A stretch of DNA of 55,967 bases. Origin: Gillisia marina. GTDB lineage: Bacteria; Bacteroidota; Bacteroidia; Flavobacteriales; Flavobacteriaceae. The translations under genes and the position numbers were made by a program. The stretch is taken from the NCBI RefSeq assembly GCF_000258765.1, contig NZ_AJLT01000008.1, positions 1 through 55,967 of the forward strand, in the 5' to 3' direction. The first letter of the stretch is position 1. Every line of letters starts with the position of its first letter. The notes beneath the pieces were generated by a model. It was not told the origin of the DNA. It searched no databases and worked only from the letters and a program-made list of their open reading frames with translations. Below are positions 46,564 to 55,948 of the stretch, piece after piece.

Positions 46564-46675
46564 AATCATTAATCATTCAATTCATCTTTAAATACATACA
46601 ATTCAGTAAATCAAATATTTATAATTTGAGAACTACGACTACATTTGATGCTATAACTTCTTAAAACTATAAATT

Positions 46676-47101
46676 ATGAAAACTATTGCTGTATTAATCG
46701 CATTACTATTAAGTCAATTATTTTATGCTCAAACCGATGCATCCCCAGAGATTTCTGTTAAGGTAGAAAACATAAAAAGTGACGACGGATCCATCCTTAT
46801 CGGAGTTTATTCTGAAAACACCTTTTTGAAAGCTAGGCCAGATTATTATGCTAAAAGTGAAATTATAGATGGAGTAGCAAGTGTAGTATTTAAAGATCTT
46901 CCCCCGGGAACTTACGCTATTTCTTGTTTTCATGATAAAAATGACAACGAACAAATGGACTTTGAACCAACCGGAATGCCTCTAGAGCCTTATGGAATTT
47001 CTAATAACAAGATCAATGACTACGGGCCACCACTTTGGACAGATGCTAAATTTGAGTTTGCAGATGAGTCCCTAAACATGACTTTAAAGTTGACAAACTA
47101 A
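46676..47101 (+). CDS. DUF2141 domain protein, secreted
   Basis: A 141-residue protein with signal peptide MKTIAVLIALLLSQLFYAQ. The mature part, ISVKVENIKSDDGSILIGVY, FKDLPPGTYAISCFHDKNDN and PLEPYGISNN, is a DUF2141 (PF09912) domain, a small immunoglobulin-like beta-sandwich. The DKNDNEQMD stretch is rich in acid groups and may bind calcium. Function unknown. Confidence 0.88.
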   Translation: MKTIAVLIALLLSQLFYAQTDASPEISVKVENIKSDDGSILIGVYSENTFLKARPDYYAKSEIIDGVASVVFKDLPPGTYAISCFHDKNDNEQMDFEPTGMPLEPYGISNNKINDYGPPLWTDAKFEFADESLNMTLKLTN

Positions 47102-47148
47102 CAATAGATAAATGAAGCTGAATTATAATTTAGAATAGAATAAATCAA

Positions 47149-47156
47149 TACCTTTG
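47149..47156 (+). promoter_or_regulatory. Probable -7 promoter element of oxyR
   Basis: TACCTTTG matches TAnnTTTG, with 21 bases to the ATG at 47178. The -33 region is AT-rich without TTTG. Confidence 0.45.
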
Positions 47157-47177
47157 CGTTCGTATTAATTCTATTAT

Positions 47178-48134
47178 ATGACTATAACTCAGCTTCAATA
47201 TGTTCTAGCCGTTGCAGAACACCAAAATTTTACAAAAGCCGCACTTAAAGTTTTTGTAACTCAACCTACCTTGAGTATGCAAATTCAAAAATTAGAAGAC
47301 GAACTTGGCGTTAAGATTTTCGACCGTACTAAGAAACCCATTCAATTAACCGAAACCGGAAGAAAAATTGTTAATCAGGCGCGAAATATAGTTAATGAGA
47401 GCGATCGTATTCAGGACATCGTAGATCAAGAGAAGGGCTTTATTGGTGGTACATTTAGATTGGGAATTATTCCCACCATAATGCCAACCCTCTTGCCTAT
47501 GTTTTTGAATAATTTTATAAAGAAATACCCAAAGGTTAAGCTTAAAATTGAAGAATTAAATACGGAAGCAATTATTGAACGCCTAAATGAAGGACACTTA
47601 GATGCTGCTATAGCGGCAACGCCTTTAGAATTAGACGGTATAAAAGAACAGGTGCTATATTATGAGCCTTTTGTAGGATATATTCCGGAAGGACATAGAT
47701 TAGCAACAGATGCTAATTTAAATGTTGAAAATTTAGATATAGATGATATGTTGCTTTTAGAGGATGGACATTGTTTTAAAGATGGGATCATCAACTTATG
47801 TAAAGCCTCTAGGAATTATGATGGGGATCATTTTCAATTAGAAAGTGGAAGTTTTGAAACTCTTATAAAATTGGCAAATGAAGGTTTAGGAATGACTTTA
47901 TTGCCTTATTTGCATACAATGGATCTTGGAGATAAAGAACGTAATAGACTAAAAATGTTTGAAGAACCTGTCCCTGCAAGAGAAGTGAGTTTAATTTACA
48001 CTAAAAGTGAGTTGAAAATGCAGATTATAGAAGCCCTTCGCACCACCATAGCGGGCGTAATTAAAGGTGCAATCGCTTTCCAAAATGTAAAGATCATTAG
48101 TCCCTTAAATAAGAGAAAGAATGTTACAAACTAA
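47178..48134 (+). CDS. oxyR: LysR-type hydrogen peroxide sensor OxyR
   Basis: A 318-residue LysR regulator. The helix-turn-helix is at the N-terminus (MTITQLQYVLAVAEHQNFTK, VTQPTLSMQIQKLEDELGVK). The redox pair is present as LEDGHCFKDG and INLCKAS: Cys199 and Cys208, the same numbering as E. coli OxyR, which form a disulfide on oxidation by peroxide and switch on catalase and peroxidase genes. No peroxidase gene is adjacent. Its stop codon lies within a 38-bp palindrome. Confidence 0.95.
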   Translation: MTITQLQYVLAVAEHQNFTKAALKVFVTQPTLSMQIQKLEDELGVKIFDRTKKPIQLTETGRKIVNQARNIVNESDRIQDIVDQEKGFIGGTFRLGIIPTIMPTLLPMFLNNFIKKYPKVKLKIEELNTEAIIERLNEGHLDAAIAATPLELDGIKEQVLYYEPFVGYIPEGHRLATDANLNVENLDIDDMLLLEDGHCFKDGIINLCKASRNYDGDHFQLESGSFETLIKLANEGLGMTLLPYLHTMDLGDKERNRLKMFEEPVPAREVSLIYTKSELKMQIIEALRTTIAGVIKGAIAFQNVKIISPLNKRKNVTN

Positions 48135-48165
48135 AAGATCGGCCAATTGGCCGATCTTTTAGTTT
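48128..48165. terminator. 38-bp perfect palindrome, shared terminator of oxyR and the convergent small gene
   Basis: The half from 48128 to 48146 (AAACTAAAAGATCGGCCAA) is followed by its exact reverse complement up to 48165. It contains the TAA stop of oxyR (48132-48134) and, symmetrically, the TAA stop of the gene on the minus strand (48159-48161). As RNA the GC-rich core with A/U-rich ends and TTTT works in either direction. Confidence 0.85.
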
Positions 48166-48353
48166 AGATATATTAAACATTGATTAAGTTCTGGATTCTG
48201 CCGAGTTAAAGAAAGTATCCAAATTTTTAATTCCTCAATTTCATGAGGAAGCAATCTTTGAATCGCTTTTTTAACTTCTTTACAGAATAACACCGCATCA
48301 AAACTCACTTTATCAAGAATTGTTTTGGTGTATTCAAACATCGCTCTCGCCAT
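48159..48353 (-). CDS. Conserved small protein of Flavobacteriaceae, function unknown
   Basis: A 64-residue protein, MARAMFEYTKTILDKVSFDA then FCKEVKKAIQRLLPHEIEELKIW and PELNQCLIYLN. I recall near-identical small proteins in many flavobacteria. It is predicted to be mostly helical with no signal peptide or membrane helix. The symmetrical terminator shared with oxyR marks it as a real convergent gene. Confidence 0.75.
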   Translation of the reverse strand: MARAMFEYTKTILDKVSFDAVLFCKEVKKAIQRLLPHEIEELKIWILSLTRQNPELNQCLIYLN

Positions 48354-48486
48354 ATGTTGATACTGTTTTAAGTTGTTGATTTAATTTAAGTAAAAGTAGA
48401 ATTGTACTATAGGCAGTTTTTATTAAATCCTATCCAATATAGTAAAAATTCGACAGCTTCGCAATGCTGATTGTGATTTAATAGAT

Positions 48487-49287
48487 TTAGAATCTATTAT
48501 CGCCGCTCAAAACGTCTCCAATACCCCCTAATAAACTGCCTTCTCCTTTATCTTTTCCGCCAGCTTGAGGAGCTGCTTGAAGCACTCTATTTGCTAATCT
48601 ACTAAATGGTAACGATTGCACATAGACAACTCCAGGTCCCGTAAGTGTTGCAAAAAATAAACCCTCGCCACCAAAAATTGTATTTTTAATACCTCCAACA
48701 AACTCGATGTCATAATTCACATCTTGCGTAAAACCAATAATACAGCCCGTATCAACGCATATTTTCTCACCAACTTTTAATTCCTTACGAGCCATGGTTC
48801 CACCGGCATGAACAAATGCCATTCCGTCGCCTTCCACCTTTTGCATGATAAAACCTTCTCCCCCCAAGAAACCTCTTCCTAATTTTCTACTGAATTCGAT
48901 TCCAATAGAGACACCTTTTGCAGCGCATAAGAAAGCATCTTTTTGGCAAATGAATTTCCCGCCATACTTAATAAGATCTAAAGGCAGTATTTTTCCTGGA
49001 TAAGGAGATGCAAAACTCACTTTTTTCTTACCTGAAACTTCGTTGGAAAAAATAGTCATGAATAAGCTCTCACCGGTAAGTAATCTTTTCCCGGCGCCGA
49101 GAACTTTGCCAAGAAATCCTTCATTTTGCTTAGAGCCGTCTCCAAAAATAGTGTTCATTTTAATCCCGCTATCCATCATCATAAAGTTACCGGCTTCGGC
49201 AATTACTGCTTCGTTGGGATCTAACTCCAATTCTACATATTGCATTTCTTCTCCAAATATTTGATAATCTACTTCGTGTGAGTTCAT
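48487..49287 (-). CDS. TIGR00266/AIM24 family protein
   Basis: A 266-residue protein with MNSHEVDYQIFGEEMQYVEL, the AGNFMMMDSGIKMNT and KYGGKFICQKDAFLCAAKGV stretches and a Gly-rich C-terminus (GSLLGGIGDVLSGDNRF): the TIGR00266/AIM24 (PF01987) beta-sandwich family, made of tryptophan RNA-binding attenuator-like folds. Bacterial function is unknown; cytoplasmic, no signal peptide. The start MNSHEVDYQIF is conserved. Confidence 0.9.
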   Translation of the reverse strand: MNSHEVDYQIFGEEMQYVELELDPNEAVIAEAGNFMMMDSGIKMNTIFGDGSKQNEGFLGKVLGAGKRLLTGESLFMTIFSNEVSGKKKVSFASPYPGKILPLDLIKYGGKFICQKDAFLCAAKGVSIGIEFSRKLGRGFLGGEGFIMQKVEGDGMAFVHAGGTMARKELKVGEKICVDTGCIIGFTQDVNYDIEFVGGIKNTIFGGEGLFFATLTGPGVVYVQSLPFSRLANRVLQAAPQAGGKDKGEGSLLGGIGDVLSGDNRF

Positions 49288-49361
49288 AATTAATTATTTA
49301 TATAAATAGGTAAGTAAAACCATGTAAACGTTACAAACAATAGGATAATTTTAAAAAATCC

Positions 49362-50819
49362 TTACTTATTACCTATATACTTTCTTACTAAATGATTTAT
49401 ATCTTCGGAAAAATTAAACCGAAGCGCTACCAATCCATAGATCGCGGTTGCCATAGTAGATTTCAAAAGAATATTTAAAATCGGATGAAATTGAAATTCC
49501 CAGAAATAAAAAATAGCAGTTAAGCCTCCTGTAAATAGTAAAATAATAAGGGTTTGAAGCGTAAACGGTTGCATTTTAAATTTATTAAGAACGATCAATA
49601 ATTTTGAAACATTGTACACTGCAAAAGCCAAAAAACTGGCCATTGCAGCACCTAATATTCCGTAAACTGGAATTAAAAGCAAATTTAAAACGAAGGCTAT
49701 AATGGAGAGTATAACGCCAAATATGAGTACTAATCTATAATAATCAGAATTAAAAAGGATGCTGTTATTATTACCCAACATATTGTCGAACAATTTCACT
49801 ATTGCTAAAAGTAATATGATGACTGTGCTTATTTGATATTCCTGCGGAATCAATAAATAAAGTTGATTGATGTTTATAATAATCAGCACAAAAATTAGCG
49901 CACTCACTACTAGTAAGGTGAGTGAGCTTCGTTTGTATAAATTTTCCAACGACTTTTTATCGTTGCTATTTAGCAAACTTGCTGTGAGCGGATGGATAAT
50001 TTGATGCATCGCCTTTTGAGGCACTGAAATTACAGTAGCGATATAAACCGCAATCCCGTAGATAGCTACATTTTCAATTGGCAGATAATGTTCTATCATC
50101 ACCTTATCGAGATCTAATAAAATTGTAGCCACGGATCCTGCAATTAGTATTAGTGCTGAATATTTGAGAACAGTACTTAAGTTACTTGGTAATGAAAAAT
50201 TAAATTTCGGCTTGTAAAGTGAGAATGCATATAGCTGCATGGCGATCGCCCTGAACACGAAAACCAAGACCATGGCATATATAAAATATTCCACAGAAAT
50301 TATTGAAAAATAAACTAATAATAATAATATGGTGATACATATTCTATGAAACACTTCTTTCATAAAATTACCAAAGACACTCTGATAGTTGATTTTAGAC
50401 CAAGCAAAGAAAACTTCGAAATAGGCCGTAGCAAAAGCTATTATAAAGATAAGCCAAATATAAGGCTGTACGAGCTGGTTACCGGCTTCAAAGTAAGCCA
50501 ACAACCATTTATAACTAAAAACCCCTAAAAGACCCAACAAAATGGACACCCCAAGCGGAAGAAGCAGTATTAGGTTTAATAATTTATCTTTTTCTTCTTT
50601 TGTTTTATAAGAAGTGTAAAATTTTACAAGCGTATTATGAACCCCAAATGCCATAAATGGCCAAACGAGATTAGCAGCAGATAATAAAAAACTAACAAGT
50701 CCGTAATACTCTTTTTCCAGAAAATAAGTAAACAAAAAAAGTGTATTAATCGCCCCGATCCCAAACCCAAAGTAGGTCGTGATCATATTTTTAAAAGACT
50801 GCTTAATTATAACTCCCAT
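49362..50819 (-). CDS. Polysaccharide/oligosaccharide flippase-family membrane protein
   Basis: A 485-residue protein with about 14 membrane helices from the N-terminal IKQSFKNMITTYFGFGIGAI onward, the pattern of the MATE/MOP polysaccharide transporter (PST, Wzx-like) family. It would move lipid-linked sugars across the inner membrane. It is nine bases past the GT4 gene on the same strand; with that gene and the YfhO-type gene it forms a cell-surface glycan cluster. Confidence 0.87.
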   Translation of the reverse strand: MGVIIKQSFKNMITTYFGFGIGAINTLFLFTYFLEKEYYGLVSFLLSAANLVWPFMAFGVHNTLVKFYTSYKTKEEKDKLLNLILLLPLGVSILLGLLGVFSYKWLLAYFEAGNQLVQPYIWLIFIIAFATAYFEVFFAWSKINYQSVFGNFMKEVFHRICITILLLLVYFSIISVEYFIYAMVLVFVFRAIAMQLYAFSLYKPKFNFSLPSNLSTVLKYSALILIAGSVATILLDLDKVMIEHYLPIENVAIYGIAVYIATVISVPQKAMHQIIHPLTASLLNSNDKKSLENLYKRSSLTLLVVSALIFVLIIININQLYLLIPQEYQISTVIILLLAIVKLFDNMLGNNNSILFNSDYYRLVLIFGVILSIIAFVLNLLLIPVYGILGAAMASFLAFAVYNVSKLLIVLNKFKMQPFTLQTLIILLFTGGLTAIFYFWEFQFHPILNILLKSTMATAIYGLVALRFNFSEDINHLVRKYIGNK

Positions 50820-50828
50820 TAGTTAAAT

Positions 50829-52109
50829 CTACTCTTTTAAAAGTTTAGCCAATTCCCCGGTAAGATTCTTCCGACTATATTTTTCAGTATTTATAGAGCT
50901 TACCTTTAATTGCTGAGTTTTATATAATTTATACATACTCAAAATATGTGCTTTTAAACTCTCTTCATCCTTATAGCCAAAGTAAGTTCCGGCATTGGTT
51001 TCGCCTAATATATTCTCTACATCCCAATCCTTTGGGCCTAATGCTAGGATTGGTCGTCTTGCAGCCAAATATTCAAAAAGTTTTCCAGGAATAATTCCTT
51101 TGGTTTCAAGACTATCAATTTCTATTAATAGCAATACCTGCGAAGTTTGCTGAAAAAAATTTGCCTTTTGGTGCGAAACATAACCCGGTAATTCTAAATT
51201 AGGCTCTAATCCGTAACTTTTAATTGAACTCAAAACATCATCACTTACCTTCCCAACTAATTTTAAAACAAAGTCTTCTTTAAAATCATTGTTTTCTGAA
51301 GTCAATTCTTGCAAGACTTTCCAAAGGTTTTCAGGATTTCTAACAGAAAGTAAAGATCCAATATGTGCTAATGTAAATTTTTTATCAAGTTCCGTAGAAT
51401 TCTCAGCACTAATATCATAACCATTTGTAATGACGCTTACCGGCTTATTGGTTTTCACATTGAATTCATCTTGGGTTGAAAAACTAGTAGTAATTATATG
51501 ATCTGCAGTGGATAGCACCTCTGTTTCTAAAGCAACATGTTTAGCTTCGGCTGATACAGATAATTTTAACTTTTTATGATAGCCAATTTCGGTCCAAGGA
51601 TCACGAAAATCTGCAAACCATTTTAGTTCTAACTTTTTCTTCAAACCAAGACCAATAAGATGTAAACTGTGCGGTGGGCCGGTGGTTATAATTGCATCTA
51701 TTTTGTTTTCAGAAAGATAAGTAGAAAGAAATTTTACAGAAGGCTTGATCCAAAATTTCCGCGCATCCGGAATAAAGAAATTTCCACGGATATATAAAAA
51801 TAGCTTTTGAAGAAAATTTTGAGTTTTCTCTTCTTTGATAATTCCGCTACTAATTGTGGAAGTTTCCTTTTTAGAAAACAGCTTAGCTAAAAAATAAGGC
51901 TCGAAAATCGGCTTTTTCAGGATGGTAACACCCTTCGGAATTTCTTTTAAAAGACTATTATCCACAATTGGATAATCAGGATTTTCTGGAACATACACAA
52001 TAGGCTCTATATCAAAATCCCGTAAATATTTTACAAATTTCAACCAGCGTTGTACCCCTGGACCTCCAGCGGGTGGCCAATAATAAGTTATAATTAAAAC
52101 TTTTTTCAT
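50829..52109 (-). CDS. Glycosyltransferase, GT4 family
   Basis: A 426-residue GT-B glycosyltransferase. It starts MKKVLIITYYWPPAGGPGVQ, with the Gly-rich loop for the acceptor; the region DAIITTGPPHSLHLIGLGLK and WFADFRDPWTEIGYH follow. The nucleotide-sugar site is LETKGIIPGKLFEYLAARRP (about 357-376), with the Glu-Tyr-Leu pattern of GT4. It probably adds a sugar to a surface polysaccharide or glycolipid. Confidence 0.9.
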   Translation of the reverse strand: MKKVLIITYYWPPAGGPGVQRWLKFVKYLRDFDIEPIVYVPENPDYPIVDNSLLKEIPKGVTILKKPIFEPYFLAKLFSKKETSTISSGIIKEEKTQNFLQKLFLYIRGNFFIPDARKFWIKPSVKFLSTYLSENKIDAIITTGPPHSLHLIGLGLKKKLELKWFADFRDPWTEIGYHKKLKLSVSAEAKHVALETEVLSTADHIITTSFSTQDEFNVKTNKPVSVITNGYDISAENSTELDKKFTLAHIGSLLSVRNPENLWKVLQELTSENNDFKEDFVLKLVGKVSDDVLSSIKSYGLEPNLELPGYVSHQKANFFQQTSQVLLLIEIDSLETKGIIPGKLFEYLAARRPILALGPKDWDVENILGETNAGTYFGYKDEESLKAHILSMYKLYKTQQLKVSSINTEKYSRKNLTGELAKLLKE

Positions 52110-52142
52110 AATGGCACTTTAGTTCCTGTAAATAAAAATCAG

Positions 52143-54564
52143 TTATTCTTTCTCCTTAAATAAAAAGAATATTCCGCCAAGAGTTAAAAGTCCAAGCAAA
52201 ATTGAACTGGCAAGTGCAATACTACTTCCCGTTTTAATAACTTGTGGTTCAAATTTAAAAGTAATTATATGTTCACCTGCAGGAACTTGCATTCCTCTTA
52301 AAACATAATTTACATTGTAATGTGGCACTTCGTTATCACCTATATACGCTTTCCAACCATGTTCATAATACATTTCAGAAAATACAGCGAATTGATCTTT
52401 AGAAGAATTAGATTTAAAAACTATTTCATTCGGTTTTTGTGAAATCAGCTTTATACTGGCAGTAGAATCTTGTGCTTTACTCGCTGTCAACTCAGGAGTT
52501 TTAAATTCAGAGTTAATTATCGCAGTAGCTCTTAGATTGGTATCTGCCAAACTTAAAATTTCTTCATCTGGAGAATTTACCCATTTTATATTTTCAACAA
52601 ACCAAACATTTCCAAAGGCATTAGGATTTTCTTGCGAGATAGGTCCTTCCTCTGTAGGCACAATAATATACTTTACATTAAGCATATTGAGCACCGGCAA
52701 ATTATTTTTTGAAATATAAAAATCGAATAAATCTTGAATTCTTCCAGGTTTGGCAGCATGATAGCCACCAATAGAATTATGAAAATAGGAAGTTCTTCCT
52801 GTATTGAAAGGACTTTCAGCTAAATCGAAAACTCTAAAATGCCCTTTGTCTTCTAAGATTTGTGCATCTGCAGCGGTTTTCTGAAAAGGTTTATTCATAA
52901 CTCTTGCAGCAACAAAATCATCGCTATTTACATATCTTCTATCTACTCCAACAAGATCGAATAAGATCAAAAAGATAAAACCAAGAAGTATCAAATTCTT
53001 ATTCGCAAGCTTTTTTAAATAGGCATAAATAAACCCGGCAGCGATAAATACCAAAATAAGGGATCTTATAGCATCAGCAGTGAAAATAGACATTCTATCT
53101 TCTTTTAAAGCTCGCACGAACTCTATTCCCATTTGTTCAATATAAACCGAGTCACTTCCTCCACTAAAACTAAATAATGCCGATTTCAAAACAAGCAATA
53201 CTAATGTAAAACCGGCAGTAATTATAGTTGCCCATTTTAAAGCGTGCATTTTTTCTTCCTCAGCTTCAAAACTATTGAAGAGTTTATGCAAGCCGAAAAC
53301 TGCAAGAATAGGAATACATAATTCGGCAATAATCTGGATGGAGGATACTGCTCTAAACTTATTATAAAGCGGCACAAAATCTATAAAAAATTCAGTTACA
53401 AAACCAAAGTTCTTTCCCCAAGACAAGATGAGAGACAAGATGATTCCGCCTACGATCCACCATTTTAGTCTTCCTTTTATTAGAAATAAGGCAAAAACAA
53501 ATAAAAATATAATACTAGCTCCAATATACGCCGGTGCTCCAACAAAAGGTTGTTTTCCCCAGTAGGTTGGTGCACTCTCCGCAAAATCTTTAGCCTGAGC
53601 AGGTGAAGCACCCATTCGCAATAATTGCTTGTACATTTCAGAATCCTCGTCAAGCTTCTCAGAACTGGAGCCACCCATAAATCTAGGAATAAAGAGATTC
53701 AGAGTTTCTACAATTCCATAGCTATATTCGGTGATATATTCATAATTCAACCCAGCGGTTTCCTTTTCTTTCCCTTCAGCAGTAATACTTAAGCCAGTAT
53801 TGCCTCGAGTACTATACTGAGTATACTCTTGGGTTGCCATCAAATTTGTTGCATTAGTAGCAATTGCCAATAAGACAGCAAGTACCATCACTCCCAAAGC
53901 TTTGAAAAAATGTGGTAATTGTTTTTTTTCTGAAGGCATCTATTAAGTAGACCAATCCCAATACTAAAACGAGCATCAATAAATAATAGGTCATCTGAAA
54001 GTGATTTGCACCAATTTCCAATGCCATTGCAAAAGATAATAGCAGAAATCCACCGATATATTTATTTCGGAAACATAACAGAATTCCGGCAAGTACCATT
54101 GGCATGTAGGCGATTGCATGGGCTTTCGCATTATGCCCAACCCCAAGAATAATTATAAGATATGTTGAAAATCCGAAAGCTAATGCCCCCAGAAATGCCA
54201 GTTTGTAATCTAGTTTTAAGACTAACAATAGGATGTAAAACCCTATAAAATATAAAAACAAATAATCTGCCGGCCGCGGTAAAAACCGTAACGCAGCATC
54301 TAATTTTTTAATATAATTATGAGGATAATAAGCTCCTAATTGATAGGTTGGCATTCCTCCAAAAGCAGCATCTGTCCAATAAGGCTCTTCCCCGGTTTGG
54401 GCTCTAAAGTCATTTTGCTCCTTTGCCATTCCGGTATACTGAACAATATCGCTTTGGAAAATTTCTTTTCCTTGTAGAACTGGACTAAAATAAGCTAGAG
54501 AAATTATGATAAAACCAAAAACCACAAGAATATGTGGTAAAAAACCTTTTAAAGATCTAAACAT
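52143..54564 (-). CDS. YfhO-family multi-pass membrane protein (frameshifted as read)
   Basis: Two frames form one 806-residue protein. The N-terminal frame (54564 down) runs MFRSLKGFLPHILVVFGFII to LVYLIDAFRKK; an 8-T run (53922-53929) breaks it, and with seven bases it continues QLPHFFKALGVMVLAVLLAI. The protein has about 12 membrane helices with a large periplasmic domain near the C-terminus (AIINSEFKTPE, YEHGWKAYIGDNEVPHYNVN) and a last helix before FFLFKEKE: YfhO type (PF09586). Related proteins of Gram-positives are sugar-modifying glycosyltransferases of teichoic acids; in Bacteroidota the job is unknown. It starts the GT4-flippase run. Confidence 0.87.
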
Positions 54565-54589
54565 AGATAGAATTTAATAGGAACGAAAA

Positions 54590-54862
54590 TTAATCAATTT
54601 CTTCGAAATCGATGTACTCCCCTACTTTTTTATTGGATTTACTTGCTTTAGGAATATCTGAATCTATCTCAACTTTTCCTTTCTTTTTTGTTTTAGGAGC
54701 TGTTGGACCTGTAAATTGTTCTTGAAACTTTTGTCCGATACGTTTAAGAAACCACTTTAAGATGAGTGGCCCAAACCATTTTATAAAAATTTTAAAACCG
54801 AAATATATTAACAGAATTATTAATACGGTTTTCAAAATACTTTCAAATGATGCTTCGTGCAT
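54590..54862 (-). CDS. DUF4834 family small membrane protein
   Basis: A 90-residue protein with a membrane helix at about 9-27 (ILKTVLIILLIYFGFKIFIKW), a basic stretch (KTKKKGKVEI) and a C-terminal KKVGEYIDFEEID typical of DUF4834. Its stop is 25 bases before the start of the YfhO-type gene on the same strand, so they probably share a transcript. Function unknown. Confidence 0.85.
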   Translation of the reverse strand: MHEASFESILKTVLIILLIYFGFKIFIKWFGPLILKWFLKRIGQKFQEQFTGPTAPKTKKKGKVEIDSDIPKASKSNKKVGEYIDFEEID

Positions 54863-54942
54863 TTGTATATAGTTTCTGCAAAATTACTATTCTGATGAGA
54901 GAAATAGGGTATTTATATCGATAAAAAAATAATAAATTCTTC

Positions 54943-54950
54943 TATATTTG
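54943..54950 (+). promoter_or_regulatory. Probable -7 promoter element before the transporter-like gene
   Basis: TATATTTG matches TAnnTTTG and ends 20 bases before the ATG at 54971, in the divergent gap between this gene and the DUF4834 gene. No -33 TTTG seen. Confidence 0.45.
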
Positions 54951-54970
54951 ATTAGACTAACAACAACTTT

Positions 54971-55948
54971 ATGAAATACTTTCCAATCAAAATAGTTACC
55001 ATCTTTTTATTTTTAATATCTGGTTTAACAACCTTTGCCCAATATACCGAAACCATAAACTCAAATAGACCTGGAGCCTCTCAAGGCGCATTTTCTGTGG
55101 GTACGGGAGTTATTCAAATAGAAGCCGGGGGTTATTATGGAAATGATGACCACACCTTATTACGTACAAGTACAGATATTTTAGGCGCCGATTATTCTTT
55201 GCGTTATGGATTGTTTTTTGAAGCCTTGGAAATAAGTTTAATTGGTTCTTTTGAAGACAATGAGAAGTTTATAAGAATTGGTGCCAATGATGTAGAGTTT
55301 AAGACTCGAAATTTCAAGACAAATACTTTGGGTGCGAAATATTTAATATTCGACCCAAGTAGAACTATAAAGCCTGATAAACCGAATTTATATAGCTGGA
55401 AGGCGAATCAGCGATTTAAATGGAAAACTTTAATACCCGCAATATCCGTTTATGCAGGCGCCAATATTTCTCAATCAACAAATCCCTTTTTATATGAAGG
55501 AGAAAAGGCAATCACTCCTAAGGTTGCACTTATCACCCAACATAATTGGACGGGAAGTTGGGTTTTAGTAACAAACATTATTTTAGATAAGTTAACTGAA
55601 GACTTTCCCACCTATACCGGAATGGTTACTCTTACACATGCTTTCACTCCAAAATTTGCAGGTTTTTTAGAGTATCAAGGGATTATAAGTGATATTTATG
55701 CAGATGATATCGTTAGAACCGGAGTTGCGTATTTATTAACAGATGATCTTCAATTTGATGTTTCAGGATTGATCAACTTTAAGAATACACCGGACAGATG
55801 GCAAGTGGCTGCAGGAGTTTCTTATAGATTAGATTTACATAAGGAAGATGAATATCTAGATGATTCTTATGAAGGTGATAGAAGAAGAAAGCGAACAGAA
55901 AAAAGAGAAAATAAAAATAAAGAAGAGGAGATTCCTGAAGAGAATTAA
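54971..55948 (+). CDS. Outer-membrane transporter-like protein (phenol MetA deg-type beta-barrel)
   Basis: A 325-residue protein with signal peptide (MKYFPIKIVTIFLFLISGLTTFAQ). Mature start YTETINSNRPGASQGAFSVG and alternating beta strands (VIQIEAGGYYGNDDH, SLRYGLFFEALEISLIGSFE, FAGFLEYQGI) match PF13557 'putative MetA-pathway of phenol degradation' channels. The last 25 residues, after the final barrel strand, are highly charged (DRRRKRTEKRENKNKEEE), a tail not usual for a barrel. It would lie in the outer membrane; substrate unknown. Confidence 0.82.
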   Translation: MKYFPIKIVTIFLFLISGLTTFAQYTETINSNRPGASQGAFSVGTGVIQIEAGGYYGNDDHTLLRTSTDILGADYSLRYGLFFEALEISLIGSFEDNEKFIRIGANDVEFKTRNFKTNTLGAKYLIFDPSRTIKPDKPNLYSWKANQRFKWKTLIPAISVYAGANISQSTNPFLYEGEKAITPKVALITQHNWTGSWVLVTNIILDKLTEDFPTYTGMVTLTHAFTPKFAGFLEYQGIISDIYADDIVRTGVAYLLTDDLQFDVSGLINFKNTPDRWQVAAGVSYRLDLHKEDEYLDDSYEGDRRRKRTEKRENKNKEEEIPEEN

